A stretch of 64,000 nucleotides of DNA, taken from the NCBI RefSeq assembly GCF_036108815.1, contig NZ_CP107985.1, forward strand, positions 3,906,001 to 3,970,000, given 5' to 3'. How positions within the stretch are numbered: the first letter of the stretch is position 1; every line of letters begins with the position of its first letter. Shown one piece after another: positions 1 through 10,770 of this stretch. A program made the position numbers and the translations under genes. Source of the DNA: Streptomyces sp. NBC_00353. Lineage in GTDB: Bacteria; Actinomycetota; Actinomycetes; Streptomycetales; Streptomycetaceae. The notes beneath the pieces are model-generated. The model did no database searches and had not been told where the DNA came from. It saw only the letters and a program-made list of their open reading frames with translations.

Positions 1-1209
<1,209 letters not shown>

Positions 1210-1210
<1 letters not shown>

Positions 1211-2124
1211 TACTTGTCACTCCCCGCGGTCGCGTCGGCCAGCGCACTGGCACCACCGACGATCTCGCTGATTTCCTGGGTGATTTCGGCCTGGCGGGCC
1301 GCGTTGGCAAGCCGGGAGAGGCTCTTGATGAGATCTCCGGCGTTGTCGGTGGCCGACTTCATCGCGCGGCGGCGGGCAGCGTGCTCGGAAGCAGCGGCCT
1401 GCAGCAGTGCGTTGTAGATCCGGCTCTCGACGTACCGCGGAAGCAGGGCGTCGAGGACGTCCTCCGCCGACGGCTCGAAGTCGAAGAGCGGCAGGATCTC
1501 GCCCTTGCCCTCTTCGGCCTTCGTCATGTCGAGGCTGAGCGGCAGCATCCGGTTGTCCACCGGGTTCTGCGTCATCATCGACACGAACTCGGTGAAGACG
1601 ATGTGCAGCTCGTCCACGCCGCCCTCGGCGGTCTCCTGGGTGACCGCCTCGATCAGCGGGGCCGCAGCCCGCTTCGCATCCGCGTACGTCGGGCTGTCGG
1701 TGAAGCCGGTCCACGAGTCCGCGACCTTGCGCTCACGGAAGCCGTAGTAGGCGACACCCTTGCGGCCGATCACATACGTGACGACCTCCTTGCCCTCACC
1801 GCGCAGACGCTCGGTCAGTCGCTCCGCCGCCTTGATGGCGTTGGCGGAGTAACCGCCGGCCAGACCGCGGTCGCTCGTGATGAGCAGGATCGCGGCCCGC
1901 GCCGGAGCGTCGGCCTCGGTGGTCAGCGGGTGCTTGGTGGTGGAGCCGGTCGCCACCGCGGTCACCGCACGGGTGAGCTCGGTCGCGTACGGCGTCGACG
2001 CCGCCACTTGGCGCTGCGCCTTGACGATGCGCGAAGCGGCGATCATCTCCATCGCCTTGGTGATCTTCTTCGTGGCGGTGACGGAGCGAATGCGGCGCTT
2101 GTAAACGCGAAGCTGAGCGCCCAT
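1210..2124 (-). CDS. atpG: ATP synthase F1 gamma subunit
   Basis: Central rotor stalk of F1, linking the c-ring to the alpha3beta3 head. 304 residues, in the usual range for actinobacterial gamma. The N-terminal helix (MGAQLRVYKRRIRSVTATKK, followed by ITKAMEMIAA) and the C-terminal helix (SEHAARRRAMKSATDNA) are the two family hallmarks that form the rotor coiled coil. The ATG lies three bases after the atpA stop, so translation is coupled on the upstream side, and its own stop overlaps the atpD start. No anomaly seen. Confidence 0.98.
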
Positions 2125-2127
2125 CGA

Positions 2128-3699
2128 TCAGCCCTCGCCCAGGAGCTTGCCGTCCGAGGTCTCGAACTGCTGCTTGAAGGCGGCGATCGCGTCGGCGATC
2201 GACTGCAGCGTGTCGTCGGACATCTTGCCGCCCTCGGCGATGCTGGTCAGGAGCTCCTTGCGCTCACGGCGCAGGTACTCCAGCAGCTCGCTCTCGAAGC
2301 GACGGATGTCCTCGACCGGGACGTCGTCCATCTTGCCGGTGGTACCGGCCCAGACGGAGACGACCTGCTCCTCGACGGGCATCGGCTGGTACTGGCCCTG
2401 CTTCAGCAGCTCGACCATGCGCTTACCGCGCTCCAGCGACGCCTTCGAGGCCGCGTCCAGGTCGGAACCGAAGGCGGCGAACGCCTCCAGCTCGCGGAAC
2501 TGGGCGAGGTCCACACGGAGACGGCCGGAAACCTGCTTCATGGCCTTGTGCTGGGCGGAGCCACCGACACGGGAGACCGAGATACCGACGTTCAGGGCCG
2601 GACGCTGGCCGGCGTTGAACAGGTCGGACTCCAGGAAGCACTGACCGTCGGTGATGGAGATGACGTTGGTCGGGATGAACGCCGACACGTCGTTCGCCTT
2701 GGTCTCGACGATCGGGAGGCCCGTCATCGAACCGGCACCCATCTCGTCGGAGAGCTTCGCGCAGCGCTCCAGCAGACGCGAGTGGAGGTAGAAGACGTCG
2801 CCCGGGTAGGCCTCACGGCCCGGCGGACGGCGCAGCAGCAGCGACACGGCGCGGTAGGCGTCGGCCTGCTTCGAAAGGTCGTCGAAGATGATCAGGACGT
2901 GCTTGCCCTGGTACATCCAGTGCTGACCGATGGCCGAACCGGTGTACGGCGCCAGGTACTTGAAGCCGGCCGGGTCGGACGCCGGGGCGGCGACGATGGT
3001 CGTGTACTCGAGCGCGCCGGCCTCTTCGAGGGCACCGCGCACGGAGGCGATGGTGGAGCCCTTCTGACCGATGGCGACGTAGATGCAGCGCACCTGCTTG
3101 TTCACGTCGCCCGAGCGCCAGTTGTCGCGCTGGTTGATGATCGTGTCGACGGCCAGAGCGGTCTTACCCGTCTGACGGTCACCAATGATCAGCTGACGCT
3201 GGCCACGGCCGATCGGCACCATCGCGTCGACGGCCTTGTAGCCGGTCTGCATCGGCTCGTGCACCGACTTACGGACCATTACGCCAGGGGCCTGCAGCTC
3301 GAGGGCGCGGCGGCTGTCGGTCGCGATCTCGCCGAGACCGTCGATCGGGTTGCCGAGCGGGTCGACGACGCGGCCGAGGTAACCCTCGCCGACGCCGACG
3401 GAGAGCACCTCACCGGTGCGCTGCACCGGCTGGCCCTCCTCGATTCCGCTGAACTCGCCGAGAACGATCGCACCGATCTCGCGCTCCTCGAGGTTGAGGG
3501 CGAGACCGAGGGTTCCGTCCTCGAACTTCAGCAGCTCGTTCGCCATGGCCGAGGGAAGACCCTCGACCTTCGCGATGCCGTCGCCGGCAACGCTGACCGT
3601 ACCGACCTCCTCGCGCGAGGCCGCGTCCGGCTTGTACGACTGGACAAAGTTCTCCAGCGCGTCCCGGATCTCCTCCGGCCGGATCGTGAGCTCCGCCAT
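2128..3699 (-). CDS. atpA: ATP synthase F1 alpha subunit
   Basis: Non-catalytic nucleotide-binding subunit of the F1 head. I place the start at the ATG giving MAELTIRPEEIRDALENF (523 residues). It is preceded by a GGAG-type ribosome site, and the family normally begins here. A longer frame to 3786 runs through the intergenic hairpin and is unlikely to be translated. Walker A is GDRQTGKT. The alpha signature region GREAYPGDVFYLHSRLLER and the C-terminal helical domain are intact. Unusually for this operon, 133 bp containing a hairpin separate it from atpH. Confidence 0.97.
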   Translation of the reverse strand: MAELTIRPEEIRDALENFVQSYKPDAASREEVGTVSVAGDGIAKVEGLPSAMANELLKFEDGTLGLALNLEEREIGAIVLGEFSGIEEGQPVQRTGEVLSVGVGEGYLGRVVDPLGNPIDGLGEIATDSRRALELQAPGVMVRKSVHEPMQTGYKAVDAMVPIGRGQRQLIIGDRQTGKTALAVDTIINQRDNWRSGDVNKQVRCIYVAIGQKGSTIASVRGALEEAGALEYTTIVAAPASDPAGFKYLAPYTGSAIGQHWMYQGKHVLIIFDDLSKQADAYRAVSLLLRRPPGREAYPGDVFYLHSRLLERCAKLSDEMGAGSMTGLPIVETKANDVSAFIPTNVISITDGQCFLESDLFNAGQRPALNVGISVSRVGGSAQHKAMKQVSGRLRVDLAQFRELEAFAAFGSDLDAASKASLERGKRMVELLKQGQYQPMPVEEQVVSVWAGTTGKMDDVPVEDIRRFESELLEYLRRERKELLTSIAEGGKMSDDTLQSIADAIAAFKQQFETSDGKLLGEG

Positions 3700-3746
3700 C
3701 TGGGTTCCCTGCTCTCCTTGTTGGGCCCGAAGTTTCTTAAGGGGGT

Positions 3747-3764
3747 CTGGGGGCCGACCCCCAG
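3747..3764. repeat. Intergenic palindrome between atpH and atpA
   Basis: CTGGGGG-CCGA-CCCCCAG, a perfect 7-bp stem with a 4-base loop, lies in the only sizeable gap of the atp operon (3700-3832). No T-run follows in either direction. It resembles the short G/C palindromes dispersed between Streptomyces genes. It could set mRNA processing or stability boundaries, or act as a partial attenuator between the stalk genes and alpha. The structure is seen directly; the role is inferred. Confidence 0.5.
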
Positions 3765-3832
3765 GAATCTTCTGCAATTTCTGCACGGCCCAACCGGGCC
3801 GCTGGTCTTGCTTGTTCTGTTGCTGCGCTGCG

Positions 3833-4648
3833 TCAGCCGGCCATGCGACGGGTCGCCTCGTCGAGGCGCTCCGCGATGGTGCCGTTGATCAACTCGTCAC
3901 CGACCCGCACCGCGATCCCGCCGAGGACCGTCGGGTCCACGTCGAGGTTCAGGTGCATCGGCCGACCGTAGATCTTCGCCAGTGCGGCACCGAGGCGCTG
4001 CTTCTGCTGATCACTCAGCGGCACTGCCGACGTGACCACGGCGACCATGCGGTCCCGGCGCTCCGCGGCAAGCTTGGAGAGGGACTCGAGTCCCGCTTCC
4101 AGGCTACGTCCCCGGGGCTGGGTCACAAGCCGCACGACGACGCGCTCGGTGACGGGCCGCGCCTTGCCGCCGAGCAGGCTGCGCAGCAGCTCGCCCTTGG
4201 CGGCGGTGGACGCGGACCGGTTGGTGAGCGCGGCGCGCAGCTCCCTGTCGGAAGCCACGATCCGGCCGAACCGGAACAGCTCGTCCTCGACGTCGTCGAG
4301 GTCTCCGCTGCGCTGGGCGGCGGTGAGGTCTGCGATGTTCGCCAGCTCCTCGACCGAGTCGACCAGGTCACGCGACTGCGACCAGCGGGAGCGGACCATG
4401 CCGGAGACCAGGTCGACGGTCTCGCCGCCCACCTGGCCGCGCAGCAGCCGTCCGGCCAGCTCCGCCTTGGCCTCGCCTGCCTGCGACGGGTCGGTCAGGA
4501 CCCGCCGCAGTGAGACCTCGCGCTGGAGCAGCGCCGTGACAGCGGCCAGCTCCTCGGCGAGCTTCGCCGCGTCGACCGACGTGCTGTCGGTCAGCGCGTC
4601 GAGACGCTCACGTGCGGCAGCCAGTGCCTCGCGGCTCGCGCCGTTCAT
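3833..4648 (-). CDS. atpH: ATP synthase F1 delta subunit
   Basis: Peripheral stalk cap joining F1 alpha to the b subunit. 271 residues (MNGASREALAAARERLDALT...). This is about 90 residues longer than enterobacterial delta but normal for actinobacteria. The conserved C-terminal segment is seen near residues 225-270 (GRPMHLNLDVDPTVLGGIAV, then RVGDELINGTI). The ATG overlaps the atpF stop in an ATGA tetranucleotide, indicating coupled translation. Confidence 0.96.
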   Translation of the reverse strand: MNGASREALAAARERLDALTDSTSVDAAKLAEELAAVTALLQREVSLRRVLTDPSQAGEAKAELAGRLLRGQVGGETVDLVSGMVRSRWSQSRDLVDSVEELANIADLTAAQRSGDLDDVEDELFRFGRIVASDRELRAALTNRSASTAAKGELLRSLLGGKARPVTERVVVRLVTQPRGRSLEAGLESLSKLAAERRDRMVAVVTSAVPLSDQQKQRLGAALAKIYGRPMHLNLDVDPTVLGGIAVRVGDELINGTIAERLDEATRRMAG

Positions 4649-5187
4649 CGGACAGCCTCGGCCTTCGCCTCGAGCTCATCGAGGAAACGGTCGACGGTGC
4701 CGCTCTGCCGGGCGTGGTCCTCGAGGGACTCGCCGACGAGCTTGCCGGCCAGGTCGGTGGCGAGCTTGCCCACGTCCTGACGCAGCGCAGCGGCCGCAGC
4801 CTTGCGGTCGGCCTCGATCTGGGCGTGGCCGGCAGCGATGATCTCCTCGCGCTGCCGCTGGCCTTCCGCCCGCATCTCCTGCAGGATCACGGCGCCCTGC
4901 TCCTGCGCCTCCTGGCGCAGGCGCGCGGCCTCGTGACGGGCCTCGGCGAGCTGAGCCTTGTACTGCTCAAGAACGCTCTGGGCCTCGGTCTGGGCCGCAT
5001 CGGCCTTTTCGATACCGCCTTCGATGGCCTCGCGGCGCTCGTCCAGAACCTTGTTGATGTTCGGGAGGAGCTTCTTGGCGAGGAAGCCGAAGACGATGAG
5101 GAAGGCGATGAGGCCGATGACGAGCTCGGGGATCGGCGGGATGAGAGGGTTTTCCATCTCAGCCGCGACCGTAAGCATCTGGCTCAC
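4645..5187 (-). CDS. atpF: ATP synthase Fo b subunit
   Basis: Membrane-anchored peripheral stator stalk. 180 residues: one N-terminal transmembrane helix (about residues 20-40, ELVIGLIAFLIVFGFLAKKL), then a long charged coiled coil rich in Ala, Glu and Gln. The start MSQMLTVAAEMENPLIPPI follows the atpE-atpF gap of 42 bp. The stop is shared with the atpH start. Confidence 0.97.
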   Translation of the reverse strand: MSQMLTVAAEMENPLIPPIPELVIGLIAFLIVFGFLAKKLLPNINKVLDERREAIEGGIEKADAAQTEAQSVLEQYKAQLAEARHEAARLRQEAQEQGAVILQEMRAEGQRQREEIIAAGHAQIEADRKAAAAALRQDVGKLATDLAGKLVGESLEDHARQSGTVDRFLDELEAKAEAVR

Positions 5188-5229
5188 GTCATTGCCTTTC
5201 GTCTAGTGGGCTGGTCGTGGATCCGAAGA

Positions 5230-5460
5230 TCACTGGCCGTAGACGAACGGCATGACCAGACCGATGAGGGCGAGCGCCTCACAGAAGGCGAAGCCGAGAA
5301 TCTGGTTGGCGCGGATGAGACCGGCAGCCTCGGGCTGACGGGCGAGAGCCTGGGTGCCGTTACCGAAGATGATGCCGACGCCGACGCCGGGACCGATGGC
5401 GGCGAGGCCGTAACCGATGGAGCCGAGGGAGCCGCTGACGGCAGCAAGGGTCTGGGACAT
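5230..5460 (-). CDS. atpE: ATP synthase Fo c subunit (proteolipid)
   Basis: Subunit of the proton-translocating c-ring. 76 residues, two hydrophobic hairpin helices joined by the polar loop ALARQPEAAGLIR. The proton-binding acidic residue is the Glu in the second helix (FAFCEALALIGLV). The start MSQTLAAVSG is preceded by AGAAGGAAG at good spacing; the frame upstream of it is not coding. Confidence 0.97.
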   Translation of the reverse strand: MSQTLAAVSGSLGSIGYGLAAIGPGVGVGIIFGNGTQALARQPEAAGLIRANQILGFAFCEALALIGLVMPFVYGQ

Positions 5461-5534
5461 GCCAGTTCTTCCTTCTCTTTCACGGACCGGTGGGGGTTGG
5501 CCACCGGACGAATAAGGGTCGGAGCGCGAGATGC

Positions 5535-6362
5535 TCAGTGGTGCTTGGCGAGCGCGCCCTGGATGAAGGTGCAGGTCAGGAGTACGAAGACGTACGCCTG
5601 CAGCGCCTGAATGAAGAGCTCGAACGCGGTCATCACGATGACCATCACAAAGGAGACGCCCGCGTAGGCGATCCCGATGCCGTTGAGCAGGTACCAGCTG
5701 GCGATCGTGAACAGCAGCAGCAGCGTGTGGCCTGCAAACATGTTCGCGAAGAGTCGGACCGCGTGGGTGAAGGGGCGGACCAGCAGGTTCGAGAAGAACT
5801 CGATGAGCATGGCCAGCGGGAGCACCGGGCCGAGCGACTTGTCGTATCCGGTGAAGTTCTTGAAGGCGCCGACGAAGCCGTGACGCTTGAAGGTCAGGCT
5901 GACCCACAGGACGTACACGATCAGGGCCAGGACGATCGGGTACGCGATGATCGACGTCACCGGGAACTGCGCGACCGGGATGATCGACCAGAGGTTCATC
6001 ATCCAGACGAAGAAGAACAGCGAGACAACGAGCGGGACGTACTTCTCGCCCTCACGCTTGCCGATCGTCTCGTAGACGATGCCGCGACGGATGAAGTCGT
6101 AGCCGGTCTCGGCGACCATCTGCAGCTTGCCCGGGACGACCTTCGGCTTACGGAAGGCGGCCCAGAAGAAACCGACGACGATGATCGAGCCGAGCAGGGC
6201 CAGCAGCATCGGCTTGTTGAAGTACAGGTTGCTGTCCGCGTCGCCCCAGAGGGGCTCGAACAGGAACGAGTGCAAGCCGGGTGCCGGGAAGCCACAACCG
6301 TTGTCGGCGAAGATGTGGCAATCGGTCTCGAAGGCGAGCACCTGTGTCGGGTCAGCACTCAC
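5535..6362 (-). CDS. atpB: ATP synthase Fo a subunit
   Basis: Stator channel subunit that delivers protons to the c-ring. I choose a GTG start (VSADPTQVLAFETDCH, 275 residues) because GAAGGAG sits six bases upstream; the frame extends further upstream without a better site. It is polytopic with about five to six helices. The helix carrying the essential Arg reads FFSNLLVRPFTHAVRLFANM, and the last helices contain FELFIQALQAYVFVLLTC. Confidence 0.96.
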   Translation of the reverse strand: MSADPTQVLAFETDCHIFADNGCGFPAPGLHSFLFEPLWGDADSNLYFNKPMLLALLGSIIVVGFFWAAFRKPKVVPGKLQMVAETGYDFIRRGIVYETIGKREGEKYVPLVVSLFFFVWMMNLWSIIPVAQFPVTSIIAYPIVLALIVYVLWVSLTFKRHGFVGAFKNFTGYDKSLGPVLPLAMLIEFFSNLLVRPFTHAVRLFANMFAGHTLLLLFTIASWYLLNGIGIAYAGVSFVMVIVMTAFELFIQALQAYVFVLLTCTFIQGALAKHH

Positions 6363-6587
6363 CGCGGGCTCCTTCAGCGTGGCGCATAGGTACGGCAACC
6401 TCGTTGTGTCGGCGCGGCGCACAGCCGCGGTTCGGCACTGGACTGGTGTTACGGATGTGTGAGCGGCAGTCAGGCATTGAGCCTCGCGATCGAGCAGGCG
6501 TCAGCTCACATGCCCGCGCCCGCAGTGCCGCAGTTGGAACCGGACGATAGCAGGGTCCGGAACGTGCACTTATTCCGCCCCTACCTT

Positions 6588-7025
6588 TCACGTCTGCGAG
6601 CCCGTGTTTTTGGGCTTGTCGCCCTGGTCGGACTCGGGCTCGACGTAAAGGATCTTGGCCTTCATGTGCGCACGCGCCTGTGCGCCGATCCACACGAGAG
6701 TCGTCGCAACCAGCGTGATCGCGAAGGCCTTCGGGTTGAACAGCGTCGTGTTCTTGAATGCGGCAACAAAGATGAACAGCAGCAGGAGCTGGGCTGTATA
6801 CAGCATCAGCCCCATCGCCTGGAACAAGTGGGGCAGGGACCTCGCGGTCCGTTGCAGGACCATGAGGCCGATCCCCATGAAGAGGATCACCACGATCGTC
6901 GCAACGACCGCGCCCAGGGCTCCCTTGCCGCCGGCAACGCCACCGCTGATGGCGGCGGCAACAGCGCCGGCGACAGCGGTGGGTACGGCGGCTTGAAGGA
7001 GAGTCCGGACGTCGTTGGACGGCAT
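6588..7025 (-). CDS. atpI: ATP synthase-associated protein I
   Basis: Small membrane protein encoded first in the operon; in other bacteria AtpI assists c-ring assembly or Mg2+ handling. 145 residues from the ATG giving MPSNDVRTLLQAAV (GGAG eight bases upstream). Four hydrophobic helices are visible, including VVATIVVILFMGIGLMVLQR and LYTAQLLLLFIFVAAF. The tail is charged (EPESDQGDKPKNTGSQT). A longer frame to 7121 lacks hydrophobic or conserved character. Confidence 0.93.
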   Translation of the reverse strand: MPSNDVRTLLQAAVPTAVAGAVAAAISGGVAGGKGALGAVVATIVVILFMGIGLMVLQRTARSLPHLFQAMGLMLYTAQLLLLFIFVAAFKNTTLFNPKAFAITLVATTLVWIGAQARAHMKAKILYVEPESDQGDKPKNTGSQT

Positions 7026-7109
7026 GGCGGCAGCTCCGCTTGCAGGGGGTGGGCAGTGTGTCGTCATGGACGAGCGTAGGCCCGGTTCGAGTCGATGCCT
7101 CGGGCCAAT

Positions 7110-7129
7110 GGAGCCTCTCATTAGGCTCC
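7110..7129 (-). promoter_or_regulatory. Hairpin in the atp operon leader
   Basis: GGAGCCT-CTCATT-AGGCTCC, a perfect 7-bp stem with a 6-base loop, about 85 bp upstream of the atpI start and downstream of the Rex-like operator. It would form in the 5' leader of the atp mRNA. It could stabilise the transcript; there is no poly-T to suggest termination. Confidence 0.4.
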
Positions 7130-7149
7130 TTCGGCTCCGTCACCGGGCT

Positions 7150-7167
7150 TAGTGAACGGTATCACAA
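7150..7167 (-). promoter_or_regulatory. Rex-like operator upstream of atpI
   Basis: On the coding strand the site reads TTGTGATACCGTTCACTA. It matches the Rex consensus TTGTGAA-N4-TTCACAA at all but two specified positions. Rex is the actinobacterial NADH/NAD+ sensor that represses respiratory genes, and ATP synthase and NADH dehydrogenase operons are among its reported targets. The site lies 125 bp upstream of atpI, consistent with an operator at or just after the promoter. The match is seen; the binding is inferred. Confidence 0.65.
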
Positions 7168-7197
7168 ACTATTTGATGAGGTCTTTACCAAGAAAGT

Positions 7198-7211
7198 GTG
7201 GTCGCTGTCAC
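7198..7211. promoter_or_regulatory. Possible Crp-type site upstream of the atp operon
   Basis: The bases GTG-GTCGCT-GTCAC fit the streptomycete Crp pattern GTG-N6-GNCAC and sit in a larger palindrome (GTGTG...CACAC). It lies about 30 bp further upstream than the Rex-like site. The motif is short, so chance occurrence is possible. Confidence 0.35.
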
Positions 7212-7287
7212 ACATGAGAGTTAACCCGCGCGTGTGAGCAAGACAACTCAATGCTTTGTCTGGTAATGCCCTTCGGTGCCCGAATCG

Positions 7288-8673
7288 TTAGCGGGTCGTA
7301 TCGGCCTTGTGTCTCTCCGGGAGACGCGAACGGGGGCCGATCGCGGTCGCTCCGTTGACGCCGGAGACTCCCGCGACGACCGGGCGCCGCCCGTGGTGCT
7401 CGTCCGCGTCCTGCCCCATCTGCGTTTCCCTGGGCTCCTGTTGGGTCCCGTACGCAGCTGAGGGCGCCGCCCCCGACTCCTCGCCGTGGCGGTCCCGGCG
7501 ACGGTAACGAGGCGGCACGAAGCGCTCCGCCCAGTGCGGTGCGCGCGGGGTGAAGCGGGGCATCAGCAGCAGGACCAGACCCACCGCGCTCAGCCCCACG
7601 ATGACCAGCACGATCCACAGTGATGCCGAGTGCACGGAGTAGCCGACCGTCCCGAAGGCGATCAGAGCCGACCAGAAGTACATGATCAGCACGGCCCTGC
7701 TGTGCGAGTGGCCGATCTCCAGCAGTCGGTGGTGCAGATGGCCGCGGTCCGCCGCGAACGGCGACTGGCCGTTCCAGGTACGCCGCACGATCGCCAGCAC
7801 CAGGTCGGCGGCCGGGATCGCGATGATGGTCAGCGGCAGCAGCAGTGGGATGAAGACCGGCAGCATCGCGTGGGTGGCCTCGCGCTCACTGCCCGCGAAG
7901 AGCTTCATCGCGTCGGGGTCGACCTGGCCCGTGACGGAGATCGCGCCGGCCGCCAGCACGAGGCCGATCAGCATCGATCCGGAGTCGCCCATGAAGATCC
8001 GGGCGGGATGCATGTTGTGCGGCAGGAAGCCGAGGCACATGCCCATCAGGATCGCGGTGAAGAGCGTCGCGGGGGCGGCCGCCTCGATCATGTGCCCGTA
8101 CCAGAGCCGGTACGTGTAGAGGAAGGACGCGGCGGAGGCGATGCACACCATGCCGGCCGCCAGGCCGTCCAGGCCGTCGACGAAGTTGACCGCGTTGATC
8201 GTGATGACGACCAGTGCGACGGTGAGCAGCGTGCCCTGCCACTGGGTGAGGGCGACCGTGCCGATGCCGGGGATCGGCAGCCACAGGATGGTCAGACCCT
8301 GGATGACCATGACCGCGGCGGCGATCATCTGGCCGCCGAGCTTGATCAGCGCATCGATCTCGAACTTGTCGTCGAGTACGCCGATCAGCCAGATCAGGGC
8401 GGCGCCGGAGAGCAGCGCCCGTGGCTCGTTGGAGAGCTGGAAGACGCCGTCGAGGTTGTACAGATGGTCCGCGACGATCAGTCCGGCGCACAGCCCGCCG
8501 AACATGGCGATGCCACCGAGCCGCGGTGTCGGTTCTCGGTGGACGTCACGCGCTCGGATCGCGGGCATCGCCCCGACCGCGATAGCGAACTTCCGCACCG
8601 GACCGGTCAGCAGATAGGTCACCGCGGCCGTGACACACAGTGTCAGCAAGTAATCACGCACGGGCTGCCCCAC
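7288..8673 (-). CDS. Undecaprenyl-phosphate GlcNAc-1-phosphate transferase (WecA/TagO type)
   Basis: Polytopic membrane enzyme of the MraY/WecA superfamily; family members transfer a sugar-1-phosphate from a UDP-sugar to the lipid carrier to start cell-wall glycopolymer synthesis. 461 residues with about eleven hydrophobic helices. Catalytic loop motifs are NAVNFVDGLDGLAAG and FMGDSGSMLIG, and the WecA-type HLHHRLLEIGHSH loop is present, which separates it from MraY. A 90-residue charged, non-conserved cytoplasmic tail follows the last helix. GTG start; a second GTG four codons downstream (8661) is equally plausible. It lies between glyA and atpI, likely at the end of the rpmE-side cluster. 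Confidence 0.88.
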   Translation of the reverse strand: MGQPVRDYLLTLCVTAAVTYLLTGPVRKFAIAVGAMPAIRARDVHREPTPRLGGIAMFGGLCAGLIVADHLYNLDGVFQLSNEPRALLSGAALIWLIGVLDDKFEIDALIKLGGQMIAAAVMVIQGLTILWLPIPGIGTVALTQWQGTLLTVALVVITINAVNFVDGLDGLAAGMVCIASAASFLYTYRLWYGHMIEAAAPATLFTAILMGMCLGFLPHNMHPARIFMGDSGSMLIGLVLAAGAISVTGQVDPDAMKLFAGSEREATHAMLPVFIPLLLPLTIIAIPAADLVLAIVRRTWNGQSPFAADRGHLHHRLLEIGHSHSRAVLIMYFWSALIAFGTVGYSVHSASLWIVLVIVGLSAVGLVLLLMPRFTPRAPHWAERFVPPRYRRRDRHGEESGAAPSAAYGTQQEPRETQMGQDADEHHGRRPVVAGVSGVNGATAIGPRSRLPERHKADTTR

Positions 8674-8765
8674 AGATATCGCCGGCCATCTCAGCCCACA
8701 CCTTAACTACGTCGGCCTCATGATTGAGGACACGGAGGTACGGGTGATGGTTGCACGAGCCACGT

Positions 8766-10031
<1,266 letters not shown>

Positions 10032-10128
10032 CTGACGGCTCCGGGCCTGGGGTGGGGGTGCGCTGGCGTCAGATCCAAGGTAGGCCAGTACCCGGCTCGC
10101 TGCCTGCTGCGCGCTGCCCCCGGACGCG

Positions 10129-10770
10129 TCAGTGCGGGGCCGGTACGCCCGTCAGTGCGGTGACCACCGGGTCGAGGGCCTGGTTGATCTCGTCGCCGAC
10201 CGAGCGGAAGAACGTGATCGGGGCGCCGTACGGGTCGTACACCTCGTCGGCCTCGGCGGTGGGGGCCAGCAGCCAGCCGCGCAGCGCGGCTGCCGCGCGG
10301 ACCAGCGCGCGGGCGCGTTCGACGACGCCCTCGTCGCGCGGGTCGGGCAGCGTCGCGGGGTCTATGGCCCGGACCAGCCGGGTGAATTCCTTGAGCGTGA
10401 ACGTCCTCAGGCCGGCCGAGTGACCCATCGAGATCACCTGGGCGCGGTGGTCGCGGGTCGCGGTGAGGACGAGGTCGGCGCGGATCACGTGCTCGTCGAG
10501 CAGTTCGCGGCCGACGAAACCGGTGGCGTCGGCGCCGAAGTCGGCCAGGACGATCTCGGCGTTGGCCTCCATGGGGGCGCCTTCGTGCCCCCAGGTACCG
10601 GCGCTCTCCACGATCAGGCCGCCGCTGAGCGGATCGCCGAGGCGGTCCACCAGGGCATGGCGGGTCAGCCGCTCGGTGATCGGCGAGCGGCAGACGTTGC
10701 CGGTGCTGACGTGGAGGATGCGGAAAGTATCGGTCCGCCCCGCTATGCCACGCCCCTCAGGGGCGGTCAA
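10129..10770 (-). CDS. Low-molecular-weight tyrosine phosphatase-like protein lacking the catalytic Cys
   Basis: 213 residues from a TTG that overlaps the sua5 stop (TTGA), so it is translationally coupled to sua5. The fold signature of LMW protein-tyrosine phosphatases is obvious (ILHVSTGNVCRSP near residues 18-30; DPY at about Asp179). However, the nucleophilic Cys of the C-x5-R loop is Ser22, facing Arg28. The codon is AGC. Known Cys-to-Ser LMW-PTP mutants bind phosphotyrosine without hydrolysing it, so this may be a natural binding protein or pseudophosphatase. A sequencing error is unlikely because Cys to Ser needs a base change, not an indel. Confidence 0.85.
   Translation of the reverse strand: MTAPEGRGIAGRTDTFRILHVSTGNVCRSPITERLTRHALVDRLGDPLSGGLIVESAGTWGHEGAPMEANAEIVLADFGADATGFVGRELLDEHVIRADLVLTATRDHRAQVISMGHSAGLRTFTLKEFTRLVRAIDPATLPDPRDEGVVERARALVRAAAALRGWLLAPTAEADEVYDPYGAPITFFRSVGDEINQALDPVVTALTGVPAPH

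Noticed and set aside
1381..3888. Very long open frame on the plus strand opposite atpG and atpA
   Set aside because: It is the antisense of two certain genes; long shadows are expected in G/C-rich DNA. The translation has no family resemblance and is rich in Arg, Leu, Val and Asp.
10129..10770. Arsenate reductase of the LMW-PTP type
   Set aside because: The catalytic Cys is absent, the redox Cys pair of arsenate reductases is not present, and there is no ars context.
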